Assembly (NCBI GenBank): GCA_963575745.1
Contig: CAUYUJ010014542.1
Coordinates: 264,001 to 328,000, forward strand
Direction of reading: 5' to 3'
DNA length: 64,000 nucleotides
DNA from: Prorocentrum cordatum
Lineage: Eukaryota > Sar > Dinophyceae > Prorocentrales > Prorocentraceae
In this document: in pieces, positions 1 through 10,122 of the stretch
How positions within the stretch are numbered: position 1 is the first letter of the stretch
Layout of the letters: each line of letters opens with the position of its first letter
Notes under the pieces: model-generated
Databases searched by the model: none
Seen by the model: only the letters and a program-made list of their open reading frames with translations
What the model was told of the DNA's origin: nothing
Program-made: the position numbers and the translations under genes

Positions 1-100
1 CCAGAGCTAAAGCGGACCTTCCAAACAATGAATCAGAAATCCGAGCCAGAGTTGCATCATAGTTGAATCAGAGTACCACTCGGAAGTTTTAGGAGTTTAA

Positions 101-1021
101 CTATGAGGTTAGTTTGCCTCCAAATTTCACGTTTAGATGTAAGTTGGCAGTCGTGAGTGGCTCGATTTGATGTGCCATGCGTGATGCGTAATGTAATCCA
201 TTGGTTGAGATCAGTGGGTATGCACAGTAGTCAGTGTTGCTGGCTGCTTTGTGCATGGTCCAGTAGATGTTTGGATGGCCTGACAATACCGCTTGGCTTC
301 CGTCGTCTGGTTGTGTTGGTCTTTTCGCGATGTTGCTGAAGTCGTCTTGTGCATGGGCGGCGGCGTGGTGCTTTGCGATTGCGTCTGCTAGCTCGTTCCA
401 CTGGCGGTCGTCGCGCCCGTGGGCGCTGTGGGTGGTGGCGCGGCGCCGTTGCTTAGCAGTATGGAAGATAGCCTGTGCTAGTCGCGCGAGTGGGTCGGCT
501 GCGTCTTGTAGTCGTGCGATTAGGTACATTGCGTTCTCTGGGTCGGCGTGCATCTGTTTCTCTATGTGGGGTGGTTGCTGCGTCGCGCACCTGGTGGTCC
601 ATGTGATTGCTGCTAGCTCTAAGCCGGCGCTGCCGAGTCGGTCGTAGTCTATGATGGAGAGCGCGTTATGTGCGAAGCTGCCGGAGTAGTACCCCACGTA
701 GCTCGGCGGGTGTCCATCGCAGCGGAACGCCGCAAATGCTCGTGCTGAATTGTCTTTCGGCGCCTGTAAAAATGCATCAGGGTAGCTGAGTAGGCTTTTG
801 GTTGTAGGTAGTTGTATAGAGTAGAGATGTAGCGCGGCTCCGGTCACTGGGTGGAGATCAATGTCAGCGAGGTCGCGCGAGAATCTGATTCTGGGTTGTG
901 AGTCGGAAGTCCATTGGGGGGTGCATTTGGGAACGGGCTGCTGGATGTGGCGAGTGCCGAGCATGGTTTCAGCGGCTAAACTAAGGCGGATGGGGTCTCT
1001 GCTCAGCGTCATCGCGTCCAC
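101..1021 (-). CDS. LINE-type RNase H C-terminal fragment
   Basis: This is an open frame of 306 codons. Its middle part resembles the RNase H domain at the C-terminus of dinoflagellate LINE polyproteins: a first strand with YVGYYSGSF, an acidic residue in SAGLELAAITW, and a C-terminal block GRDDRQWNELADAIAKHH that matches the family pattern of a GH-like turn followed by NELAD. RNase H would remove template RNA during reverse transcription. The first catalytic Asp is not obvious, and no reverse transcriptase precedes the domain in this frame, so it is probably inactive or only the tail of a larger element. The start is arbitrary. Identification rests on the NELAD block and its spacing to the Glu. 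Confidence 0.5.
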   Translation of the reverse strand: MDAMTLSRDPIRLSLAAETMLGTRHIQQPVPKCTPQWTSDSQPRIRFSRDLADIDLHPVTGAALHLYSIQLPTTKSLLSYPDAFLQAPKDNSARAFAAFRCDGHPPSYVGYYSGSFAHNALSIIDYDRLGSAGLELAAITWTTRCATQQPPHIEKQMHADPENAMYLIARLQDAADPLARLAQAIFHTAKQRRRATTHSAHGRDDRQWNELADAIAKHHAAAHAQDDFSNIAKRPTQPDDGSQAVLSGHPNIYWTMHKAASNTDYCAYPLISTNGLHYASRMAHQIEPLTTANLHLNVKFGGKLTS

Positions 1022-1879
1022 ATCGTGGGTCGCACGGCGCTGAGCTTACAGCAGCGCAGGTGAAACTTGTGAGCGGTTGAGCCGGGTCGGATACTACTTA
1101 TTGGGGGCGCCGGTCGCTCCTGTGAAATCTGGCATGGTCGGTGGTTGTCGCGATGCTCGTGGGCTGCGCCGAAGTGAGCTTCTTCGGGGTGGGCGCGAGG
1201 CTTCTGGTCTGTCGTCTGCAGCGGCGTGGATGGTAACATTCCGTGTGGGGAGTACTCTTCTTCTTCTCTAGTTTGCTATAGCGCGTCGCATTGTGCTACT
1301 GCCCCTTGCTGTTGGGGAGTGTTAAAAGTATATTGATGTGTCTCCAGTGGTCATGTCGTGTGTGAGTCTAGCTCTGGGTTCTGGTGCGCGTTGTAGTGAG
1401 TCGTGCTCGCTTGCTAACTTAGTCGGCGCTGTTGATATGCATCGTCATTGGTGCTCTCGGCGCGGCTGTTTCTGCCGGCGTGATTGGAGCGGATTCTGTC
1501 GGCGTGCACAGCGACAGCTGGGCGATGGAGTCGATGGTTCTGTCGTTGTGTTTTATGTTGGCTCCAATGTGCTCTCGTCGCAACGTTCTTTGTACTGGCC
1601 GTCTCAAACTGTGCTCTCTGGAGTTGCGTCGTCGATGATGCCACTCAGTTGGCCTCGTATCCGTTGAAGCCCCCCCTCTTCTGATTGTGATCGTTGTGAT
1701 TGCGCTTGTTTCGCATGCTGTTGCCCCTTGTCGATGGCACTGCGATCTAGGTCGGCGAAGTGGCTGGTTCTTCCGTCTTCGCCCAAGTCTCGGTCGTCAG
1801 GCAGCGCTGGCAGTTCGCGTCGTGGTTGTGCTTGTCGTAGTATTTAGTGGTATACCTATGTCTGTTTTTGTCTGCGCCA

Positions 1880-2137
1880 TCACTCGGATTGTGTTCGCGC
1901 CCCCTCGTATCTCTCAAGCTTGGGCTGTCGTTGTCCAATATGGCTTGCCGTGTCCAGCTGGCACTGCTCAACCGTGGTCACATCTAGCCGGTAATGTCGA
2001 TTGGCGGTCAGTAGATTTGCTTCCGCGTTGCCGATGATGATCCTGGCTGCCGTTTCTTCGCGGTAATGTTCCAGAATCGTGGGTTCTTTGCGCTGTAGTC
2101 TTTGCGCTGCGATGACTGATTCACGCGCTGATATCAC
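1880..2137 (-). pseudogene. Coiled-coil-like fragment of the A/C-rich element
   Basis: A short minus-strand frame of about 85 residues has alternating charged and hydrophobic positions, consistent with a coiled coil of the kind found in LINE ORF1 or Gag proteins. Adjacent frames continue similar Gln/Arg-rich sequence but are stop-ridden. No domain is recognised. I read it as part of the decayed structural protein of the surrounding element, by context only. Confidence 0.25.
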
Positions 2138-4327
2138 TTCTTGGTCGAATATTGCTCGGGCGCGTGCTCTCGGGACTTCTTATTTTCTGCATGCTTTCCT
2201 CGGTGCGTTCTCAAGTGCTGCTCACGCCAACGTGGCACGGTGGCCTCTTGTTGTTGGCCTTGTTCTAGCACTTGAACCCGTCGCTCGGCCATGATGGTGC
2301 ATGACCGTTGTCTGTGCTCCAATGCCGCGTGTTGTTATTGGTAATGGCTATGGAGTTGTTGCATGGTGCGTCGCATGCGCTGCCATGTTGTTCCCCCAAT
2401 TTGGTCGATGTGTTTTTGGTGCCGGCGCGCTTCGCGTAGCGGTTGGGCTGCGAGCTGCAGGCGGCTTGCTTGTAGCTCCAGTCGAAGCTCAGCAACGGTC
2501 GTCATGTGTTATTCCTCTCTGTTCGTGCTGTTTGCACGCTGTGGCCCGGTCAACCAATGCCTTGGCGCGCTATTATTTTGCTCGCTGCAATGCGGCGTGG
2601 TATTGCAGCAGTTGCGTTGTGGACCCCTCCATTCGTTGGTTTCTCCGCATCGTCTTAGCTGCGGTGAGCTGAGCGAGCTCTTCTTCACTGGTAGCGGGTT
2701 GCATTGCAAGCTCTTATGTGCGACTGGCTTGCTGTTCCAAATATTGCGCTGCTGGTAGTTGCTCCCTTGTGTTGCGGCAGTGAGAGGTTGCTCGCTTGCT
2801 CCTTTCTGCGCGCTCAGGTCGGCGTTGCGCTTGCTCGTCGTCGGTGCTGGTCCTAGTTATTGTACGATTGCGTCGCTTGCTTGTAGGTCGCCGAGTGCCT
2901 TTTTGAGTAGCGTCTCGAGTCGACGAACGTCTTCCTTTGTTCGTGGGCTCAGCACTGTTGGTTTGAATGGTTGTAGAGAGGCTTTGTGATGTGAATATTG
3001 GTTGAGCTCGATGCCCTGGGCTCTTGGCGGTGCATTGTGAGTCGGTTGTTGGATCGGTGTGCGCTGTCGTTGCTGGAAGATCTCCACCTCGATGTTTGTG
3101 CATGTCTTGGTGAGGTCGCAGGTTGTCGTCGAGTCGTGGTTGTGTCTGCTTGAACGTTGCCTCGGAGATCTTGGCGCATGCTGCAAAGTCGTCTGTGAGT
3201 TCGCGTATGTCTTGTAGCTGTTCATGTAGCGGCTTCTGGTCGAGTAGCTGTCCTTTCGTGACTGCCTTATTCGTGTCGTAGGTGGTATGTTTTGTTTGGC
3301 CGGCCTTTTTCCACTGCTAATATGTGTGATGCTAATTTCCTGATGCTGGCTGTCTTCGACGTAATCCATGCTCCTACTTCACGCGGTGCAAGGCTTGGGC
3401 GGTCCTTTTTCTGGACGTCGCCGTAGAATGTCTCTGGCATGCTGTCTATGATATCATTGGCTCCTTGATTGATGTATGCTGTGTCGTAATGGTTGCCGAA
3501 GTTGGTTTGTGGTTGTTGTTTGTCATGTCGATTGCTTGCCTTGGTCCGTCGCTGGTGCGTGCTTGGTCTTGGTGTGGTGGGCCTTCTTTGATTGTGGTTG
3601 TATTGATGCTGGTCGGTTGTGCATGGGCTGTATCCGTTGCCTTTGTTGTGCTGCTGTGCTGCTGCGTGATACGGATTGGGTTATAGTTGGACGTTTGGGT
3701 GTTGGTGCCTTGTAACCTTTTGTGGCCTTTTGGTTACCATATTGTATTGTGGCCTTCGCCGTGTGGCTGCTGGTAGTGGTATTTCCCTTTGCCTTTGCCT
3801 TTGGTTTGGGGTGCTGGTGATTGTCCGCATGCGCCGTCGATTTGGTTGCACATGTGTGTAGCCTGTGCGTACATGTGTTCGACTGTGGGACGGGGAGGTT
3901 GCTGTGCGCTGTGGTGTTGGTTGAGTAGCTGTTGTGTTGCTTGTAGTTGTTGGTGCGTTGGTTGGTCGATGGATTTGTAACCTTGCTGATGCTACTCGTA
4001 GCAGTATGCGTGCTGCAACTCTTTTTTCCCGTTCGCTACGGTGCCACGCGGGATCGGGAAATGTAGTCGGAATCGAGATGGAGGTGGGTCTTGGCCAAAA
4101 TGGCCCTTCGAGTGTGATCGTACGGCGCAGTTGTCGGGGTCCAAAGACGCAAAGCATATTCGAGAGACAAAGACTATCTATATGTAATAGTGTCAGAAGG
4201 GCTTGTATGAGAATGGATGGGAAATTGTCAATTGCTGAAATAGGACAGATATGGGATGCTAGGGGAATCGTGGCAAATGGATCAGCGCACTGCCACTGAC
4301 GCGCCTCAGTCGCTTGGCGGTCCGTGG

Positions 4328-4348
4328 CTTGAGCCAACATGGTTACGG
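4328..4348 (-). other. Dinoflagellate spliced-leader relic (reads leftwards)
   Basis: On the minus strand these 21 bases match the dinoflagellate spliced leader at 19 of 21 positions (differences at positions 6 and 11), including the diagnostic TTGGCTCAAG end. The spliced leader is added to mRNAs by trans-splicing, so a genomic copy joined to other sequence is the known signature of a reverse-transcribed mRNA reinserted in the genome. The sequence downstream (to the left) is the A/C-rich element. Confidence 0.7.
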
Positions 4349-4353
4349 AAGAC

Positions 4354-4434
4354 CCTCCTCCTCCTCCTCCTCCTCCTCCTCCTCCTCCGCTTCCTCCTCC
4401 TCCTCCTCCTCCTCCTCCTCCTCCTCCTCCTCTC
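4354..4434 (+). repeat. (CTC)n microsatellite between two spliced-leader relics
   Basis: A nearly pure CCT/CTC trinucleotide tract of about 80 bp with two small interruptions (CCG CTT). It produces spurious poly-Ser, poly-Leu and poly-Gly frames. It lies exactly between two outward-facing spliced-leader relics. Confidence 0.95.
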
Positions 4435-4465
4435 GTGGGCATTCTGGCTCAAGCCAATTTGGCTC
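4433..4465 (+). other. Tandem spliced-leader relics (read rightwards)
   Basis: Positions 4433-4453 match the dinoflagellate spliced leader at 17 of 21 positions, with the last nine bases (TGGCTCAAG) exact. They are followed directly by CCAATTTGGCTC (4454-4465), which matches the internal part of a second leader at 11 of 12. Nested truncated leaders of this kind arise when a retroposed cDNA is transcribed, trans-spliced and copied again. Confidence 0.6.
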
Positions 4466-4834
4466 TCCGTGCGCGAAGGCCCGCCACTTCATTTTGACAT
4501 CGCCCCCATCGCACACAAATGCCCATGCGCGCTACCCCCGCTGGGTGCCTCCCGGCAGGCGCTGGCGGCCGCGCCGCACGAGATGTACTTGGACAGCGCC
4601 GCTGCTGCCAGCCGAGGCCGGATCTTTGTGCGTCCGCGCGGAAACTCGGCTGCGCGGCCCGAGTCGGCGGCTGCCCTCATATGCAGGATGTATCCGCGCT
4701 GGCTTGTGCTTGCGGCCGCCTTCGCCGAGGCGTTGCCTTTCGACCAGCTGTGCTGCCTTGCGTACCGCCGTGGCCGGCTTCCACATCCCGCCTGCCCCTC
4801 GTGATCGCCGCGCCGACCTTCGTGAAGACGCTCC
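4466..4834 (+). other. Left part of a possible retrocopy, GC-rich
   Basis: GC-rich sequence directly follows the rightward spliced-leader relics and ends at the left target-site duplication of the LINE at 4835-6954. The equivalent sequence resumes at 6955, so the pre-insertion locus ran continuously across the LINE. Frames are open but none resembles a known protein. The best reading is a processed cDNA copy that later took a LINE insertion, by inference from the leader relics. Confidence 0.35.
4817..4834. repeat. Left 18-bp target-site duplication of a LINE
   Basis: CCTTCGTGAAGACGCTCC here is repeated without a mismatch at 6955-6972. The flanking bases differ on both sides, so the duplication is exactly 18 bp, a normal length for target-primed reverse transcription by an endonuclease-type LINE. 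Confidence 0.85.
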
Positions 4835-5487
4835 CGTTTTTTGTTGGGAATGAATTCAGGATTATACGGGTGCAACAATCATGTGGGCACCGAAAAACTG
4901 CACCTCCATTGAAACAGCCAGCAAAACGCCAAGGCGAAACACTTAAATTTGTACCGCTACACAGGCCAGCGATTTTTTCGCTCAAAACAAGTCTTCGATG
5001 CACGCCTGAAGTGAAACAGTCCACTGTGATACAAACCCCCTTGAAACATAGCGGCTCCACCAGTGAGGAAAATGAGGGGCGGGAAGAGGAGAGAGGAGCG
5101 AGGAGGAGGGAGGGAGAGGCAGGGGAGAAAAAGGCAAGGCAATAGCACACATCAACAGAGTGAAAAAGTCACCGCGTATCAACGGGGTAAACCATGGCGC
5201 TGCCACCTCCGGTCGAAAACCCGGGTAAGGTTAGCGTGGCCTTGCGCCCCAATTTTGCACCAGTGTTCCAGTGCATCGGAAACCTTCTGGGCATCAGGCG
5301 CCGCACGACCACGGAAGTGGTTAGTCGCCCGGAACACGGCATACGTGGCGAGCGCTGCCAGGCTGAGCTCCTCATCCCCGGCGCTGCCAAGGCACAGGAA
5401 GCTCTGCTAGCTCACGTCCTGAAGCCCGAGAAATCTGCACCTGAGTTCGGCGACCAAGGGGCACATAGCACAATGCTCAATGCAGTC

Positions 5488-6198
5488 TCACGCTGAACAT
5501 GAGCACCCCGGAGTACAGTGTCCCACATTTTGGACTCGGCGTGCCGTGCACCACCCGTTCCACTGCGTCCTCCAGACTGCGGCCACCACACGTGGCGGTG
5601 CCAACGGGCTCAGCCTCTCGAAAATACCCGGCGCTCGGCGAGCGAGGCGGCCGATTGGAATTGAAAGGGGCCATCTGGACAGCTTGTGGCGGAAACGGGC
5701 TTCGATGCATGCAGGGCTAGCCTGCAGGGCCCGTATTAAATCATAGAGAGCGCGCTGAGTGTCGGAAGCCCGAAGGCCGTTCGAACTCGCGCGGCGGGTG
5801 GCCGATCCTAGCACAGAGGGGAAGTGTGAAGCATACCACTCCGACCATGCAGCCGCGCGCGTGGAGAACTGCGTGCCCAAGCGCGCCCAGGCAAGCTGCG
5901 TCGACATTTCACTGCGATCACGAATTACAATATTTGCCACTCGGAGCTTGGCGGCCCATGCGCAGCCCGAGAGGCAGCGGAAGCCGACGGGAAACGAAAT
6001 CAGCGATTGCAGATTGAACAAATCGGCTGCTGTACGCCACCCGCCCGGTCCAGAAGAGAGCTGCGTGAGTGCAGCGGCCTCTGCAGCTGCAACCTCTGGG
6101 GGCAGATCGCAAAATTGCCAAAGATGTGACAATACCGGTGCAGCAAAACTGTTATAAACTCTAGCATTGGATTGCAGCCCGAGCTCGAGTCCGACCAC
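5488..6198 (-). pseudogene. LINE C-terminal region fragment
   Basis: A 236-codon open stretch follows the reverse transcriptase motifs after a frame change near 6170-6200. It shows the Trp/Arg/Leu-rich helical character of the thumb and connecting region of LINE proteins, but no motif that I can assign. It ends in a Cys-rich tail (GHCTPGCSC). Its job is inferred only from position, directly downstream of YADDD in the same truncated element. Confidence 0.5.
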
Positions 6199-6697
6199 AG
6201 ACGAACACGGTTGGAATACTTAGACACTGCGTGGGCCCATTCGGCCACACACTCACACACCGGGCAGGGCCGATCTTGAATCCCAAGTACGTGGCCTGCA
6301 GCGCGAATTCCGCTGCCGCCCACTCGGTCAGCATATCCCGAACCGCACGGCGAAATTGATACCCTGAAGTTTCCCAGAGCGGAACAACGACGGTCTTCGC
6401 CATGTTAAGGCGCAGGCCCGAAAACACTTCGAATTCCCTGTACACGCTCAAAACAGTTGACGCTTCGCGCCAGAAATCGCGGATCACCACCGCGTCGTCG
6501 TCCGCGTACGCACAAACCGTGCTCCGAGGCGACTGCTGGCAGATCCGGTGCAAGAGCATATCTGTGGTTAGCACGAAAATCAGAGGTGACAGCGGGCAAC
6601 CCTGACGCACGCCGCTGGTCATGGAGAAGCCTTCAAACACCTGCCCTTTCAATTTGATCGCGCACGTGTTGTCCCTAAAAAAAACATCGTACGACAT
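6161..6697 (-). pseudogene. LINE reverse transcriptase core fragment (YADDD)
   Basis: The frame encodes RT motif B (SGVRQGCPLSP) and motif C (VCAYADDDAVV), followed by the LGF-type block typical of non-LTR reverse transcriptases (ATYLGFKIG). The two Asp residues of motif C are present, but motif A lies in another frame (6757-6951), so the polymerase cannot be made from this copy. The domain order matches LINE ORF2. It is bounded on the right by a frame change near 6700-6750. Confidence 0.85.
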
Positions 6698-6756
6698 TGT
6701 ATATGAAAGGAGGGACGCCTACAGCATCCAGTGCGGATAGCATAAAAGTCCTGTGA

Positions 6757-6951
6757 TTAACTAGGGAATGCAGCTTCAAAATCAAATAAACTTAAGGTCG
6801 CATTCCTTTCCTCGAGGCTGGTCAGCATGCTAGCGTGATCAATTTCACACGCATTCCTGAGGAGGGAACGGCCTCTCAAGAACCCCCGCTGCATGGGAGA
6901 CACGATTGCGCCAGCGAGAGGCTCCAGCAAGTTCCTGTACGAACTTGCCAA
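6757..6951 (-). pseudogene. LINE reverse transcriptase N-terminal fragment (motif A)
   Basis: This carries RT fingers and motif A: MQRGFLRGRSLLRNACEID followed by SLFDFEAAFPS with the catalytic Asp. The element is cut off immediately upstream at 6954, where the target-site duplication begins. This is therefore the true 5' truncation point, so the endonuclease and ORF1 were never copied into this site. Confidence 0.75.
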
Positions 6952-6954
6952 AAG

Positions 6955-6972
6955 CCTTCGTGAAGACGCTCC
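6955..6972. repeat. Right 18-bp target-site duplication of a LINE
   Basis: Perfect copy of 4817-4834. It marks the 5' (truncated) end of the minus-strand LINE and the point where the older target sequence resumes. Confidence 0.85.
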
Positions 6973-8740
6973 TCCTGCCGTGCAGGCCTGGACCCAGCCG
7001 CCGACAATTGCTGGCAGAGCCGACGCCGACGCCTACTACAGCACCGACCCGATGATGGACGTCACTGACTCTGTCGTAACGCGTACCCCGTGTCCAGCCA
7101 CTTCGTGGCGGGACTCGCCTCCCCTAAAGAGGCCTCTGGTCGCTGGTCGCCCAAGCGGCTGCGGCTCATCTGGATGCACCGCACACGGCGGAGGCCGTGT
7201 GCACGGCCGAGCGCGAACTTGCTGGAGGTCCACCTGCAGGACTTGGCGCTTGTGCGGCGTACCTGGGCGCTGCTGGATATCTTGCTGCCCCTGTCACGGT
7301 CTCCGAGCCCATGGCCGAGCGACTGCGTACTGGCCGCATGCCGGCGCAGCCGCCCGCTCCGCCCGCCGTCGTACCTTCTGAGCCCCTTCGTGCGACGCCG
7401 CCGCCGCGACTCTCCGACGCGAGCATGGACAGCAGTCAGGACCCCTGGTACCAGTACTGGACCAGGGTGCCGAGCCGGGAGCTCGGGGAAGCTGCCGCCG
7501 CTGCCGGGCCGCATCTCTGCTGCGAGGACGGCCAGGCGACGCGTCTGTTGCGTCAGCTACGCTTGCTGCTGCGCCTGCACCCTCCTCGGCACCTTCGTCA
7601 TCGACGATCGTTCGTCGTCCCGGGACGTTCAAGCGCGGTGGACTGCAGTGCAGTGGAAGCACGTTGGGCTTCACAAACCTCTTGCTGATCAGGTAGGTTC
7701 ATGCCGTGCTGTAGCGACTCGCCTCGATCGTGCTGGAGCCGAGGCCCTGTTTCACATGTATGTGCACTGGTGGGTCCGAGCAGAGAAACTTCCCTTTCCC
7801 ACCAGACACCCCACTTCCTCCGGCATTACGCTGCGACGATGTGCTTGACGATGCTCTCGTGGCCGAGCATCCCTCGGCCCGATTGCCGCAGCCATGGTGG
7901 CTCCAGTGGGTACTGGAGAGGTGGAGCTGGATGATGATAAGGAGGAGCCGTCTGCAACGCTTGTCTTGGGGCTGACCGTGATGAGGAGGAGGCGGAGTAG
8001 GAGGAATGGGAGTCGGAGGAGGAGTAGGAGGAGGAGGAGGATGAGGCGGAGGAACTGGAGGAGCTGTCTGCAGCGCTTATCTCTCGGCGCTGACCGCGGT
8101 CTTAGGCATGAGTCTGCAGCGCTGGCTCCAGCCCCTCTTCTGCTGGCCCCAGACTGTCCTCGTGCGCCCAGAGGGATGACCCTCGCGCTGCGCTTCCTCC
8201 GTCGCCTCGTCGCTCGTGCCGCGCTTGGGCGTTACAGTCAACCCGCATGATAAGAAGAACGCACGACAAGGATGCAAGGGGCTTGGAGGGCCGTGTCGGC
8301 ACTTTGCAAGCGGGGCGCGGCGAAGCGGAAGCGGCCACGGATGGGCCGAAGGGAAAAGATGCAAGGGTAGCCTTGATAAGTCGCTCGTCTTAACTATGCG
8401 GGTTGACGGTAAGATCTCTTTTCTCCTCCAGGCCAGCCGAGCTGACACTTGATTCGGCAGAGAGTGGACTGGGCGTCCTCTATCCGACGGTTCGGGCGCC
8501 TGCGTGGCCAGGGCAACTCACTGAGGGCCAGCAGGAGTCCCTTGCGTTGTTCTACCGTTGCTCTCCTTCCCTATGTAGCTGCTCGTCCACTTCCCAGCTG
8601 CTTACGCCGCCGCCGTCATACAGTACTCTGCTTGCTTACTTGGTGCCCGCTCGGAATTTAGGTTGGACCATTTATAATGACAGTTGCAGCGCAGCCATTT
8701 TGCTGACAGGCCATCAGCTTCATCAGCCTTGCAATCAAAA
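6973..8740 (+). other. GC-rich stretch, possibly the rest of a retrocopy; no recognised gene
   Basis: The sequence continues the locus interrupted by the LINE. Plus-strand frames at 6893-7381 and 7197-7688 are open, Pro/Ala/Arg-rich and look coding in places (a block near 7430-7470 reads SSQDPWYQYW), but the frame has to change between them and I recognise no domain. Around 7990-8060 there is a short AGG/GGA purine tract. At 8230-8450 the sequence is again open in several frames. An Ala/Pro-rich Gag-like N-terminus or a host retrocopy are both possible. Confidence 0.25.
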
Positions 8741-8746
8741 ATATCA

Positions 8747-8994
8747 TCCTCCTCCTCCTGCTCCGCCTCCTCCTCCTCCTCCCTCCCTCCCTCCCTCCCT
8801 CCCTCCCTCCCTCGCTCCTCCTCCTCCTCCTCCTCCTTCTCCTCCTCTTCCTCCTCCTCCTCCCTCATTCCCTCCCTCCCTCCCTCCCTCCCCCCTCCTC
8901 CTCCTCCTCCTCCTCCTCCTCCTCCTCCTCCTCCTCCTCCTCGTCCTTCTCCTCCTCCTTCTCCTCTTCCTCCTCCTTCTCATCCTTCTCCCTT
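8747..8994. repeat. CCT/CCTC polypyrimidine tract
   Basis: About 250 bp of imperfect CTC and CTCC repeats on the plus strand, including blocks of CTCC tetramers and long CTC runs. It yields spurious Pro-, Ser- and Leu-rich plus frames and Glu/Gly/Arg-rich minus frames. It may adopt triplex-type structure. Confidence 0.95.
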
Positions 8995-9429
8995 TGCGGT
9001 CCCTGGGTGGTGAGGAGTCTACCCCTTCCCAGGTCACAGTTTCGGGGGGTCGACCAGCTTCATGGCGTCACTTTCGTCTTTAAGGACCAAGACGGTACGT
9101 GCAGAGGACATTGCGAAAACCAGGCTGCTCACTCATCTTGGATTTCGCTATATCCACCCAGCGCCTATGAAACGACTCCTTTGAGCGAAGCAACAAAATA
9201 GTCTAAACGCGTGCAAGTGGCTGTGCAGTTCGAACCACGACCGCTGCTCAAAATCAATGCCAAGGCAACTCGGCCTGCCCACAGCAGATGGCAATCGGAG
9301 CCATGACGATCACCAGCTTGGGATGATGTGACACGTTGATGGCTGCAGAACATAATCAGCCTGACAAAAAACCTAACCATATGCAGCTGCGAATCACGCA
9401 GGGTATGACCCCCCCCCCTCGTAGGTAGC
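8995..9429. other. No feature recognised
   Basis: Unique-looking sequence between the polypyrimidine tract and a minisatellite. Short frames exist on both strands, but none shows a domain or convincing coding character. Confidence 0.4.
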
Positions 9430-9440
9430 GCGCCGCGAGA

Positions 9441-9700
9441 AGAGATGGGGTACGGCATATGCGGATGGGGGCCGCGAGCCGTGAGGGATGTGCCGAAATA
9501 GGCGGCGGGGCCGCATGCAAACGCTGCCACAGAAGCCTTCGGTGCTCCCTATGAGGCCACGAAGCGTGTGAGGGGCGTGCCGAAATGGGCGGAGGGGAAC
9601 GCATACGAGCGCTGCCACAGGAACCTTGGGTGGAGCTCCTTATATGAGGCCACGGATCGTGTGAGGGGTATGCCAAAATGGGCGGCGGGGACGCGTGCGA
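9441..9700. repeat. About 88-bp imperfect tandem repeat, three copies
   Basis: The block GTGAGGGRTRTGCCRAAATRGGCGG recurs at about 9487, 9570 and 9660, followed each time by CGCATRC-ACGCTGCCACAG-like sequence and TATGAGGCCACG. Copies differ by substitutions and a few indels. No coding function is seen. Confidence 0.7.
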
Positions 9701-10122
9701 CCCCCGGGGGCGCTCTGTCGGCGCTGTCTGTCCAAAACGAGGACCCAATACCACAAGATGGCTGTGGGGAAGAAGACGTAAAGCAAACGCTAACATCTCC
9801 TCAATGTGTTGACTCTATGCTGTAATCTGTCCGCCACGGCGACTGTTCCTCCTTGTTTTCGCGATGCTTTGAATGCCTCGGTGCACCTTGACGCTGTGAG
9901 CGTAGAAAGCATGCCATGAGTCTCTGACCGACTGGACCCGAGCTGCGAAGAGAAGCAGCCGTGGTCATTGCAGAGGCAGCGTAGACCTGCGGCAAGGACA
10001 GCCTGGATCAGTAAGAATGGTCCACCAGCGCGTTCCACGCTGATTGCGATTACGTTTGATTATCCCAGTGCGACCCTACCTAGGAGTTGGAGCCCCTAGG
10101 AAAGCAGCATTAGTAGTAACAG
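9701..10122. other. No feature recognised
   Basis: No convincing frame on either strand and no repeat until the AGCTAA satellite begins. Confidence 0.4.

Larger units (their letters stand above)
101..4348 (-). mobile_element. A/C-rich degenerate retroelement ending in an RNase H domain
   Basis: The minus strand of this 4.2-kb stretch is strikingly rich in A and C (the plus strand is G/T-rich), unlike its GC-balanced neighbours. Minus-strand reading frames throughout are rich in Thr, Gln, Asn, His and Arg and are broken many times. One segment (about 1880-2137) has a heptad-like charged pattern resembling a coiled coil. The leftward end carries an RNase H-like domain (101-1021). A relic of the dinoflagellate spliced leader, reading leftwards, sits at 4328-4348 and may mark the 5' end of the copied transcript. 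I see no reverse transcriptase or endonuclease here, so the element is partial, or two unrelated pieces share the same skew. The family is uncertain. Confidence 0.45.
4835..6954 (-). mobile_element. 5'-truncated LINE with target-site duplication
   Basis: This minus-strand non-LTR retrotransposon starts abruptly inside the reverse transcriptase domain (right end) and runs to an A-rich 3' end: just inside the left duplication the minus strand reads AACAAAAAACG. Perfect 18-bp duplications bracket it. Protein remnants in order are RT motif A (6757-6951, FDFEAAFPS), RT motifs B and C (6161-6697, RQGCPLSP and YADDD), and a connecting/C-terminal region (5488-6198). A possible Cys/His tail at about 5170-5490 (HCAMC, then a second hydrophobic block) is read with lower confidence. 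At least two frameshifts separate the pieces, so the copy is dead. The family lies in the dinoflagellate LINE radiation; I cannot name the clade. Confidence 0.85.

Noticed and set aside
2857-3369. A 170-residue minus frame as an independent gene
   Set aside because: Its Thr/Gln/Asn/Arg-rich composition follows the A/C skew of the whole element and its neighbours in other frames look the same.
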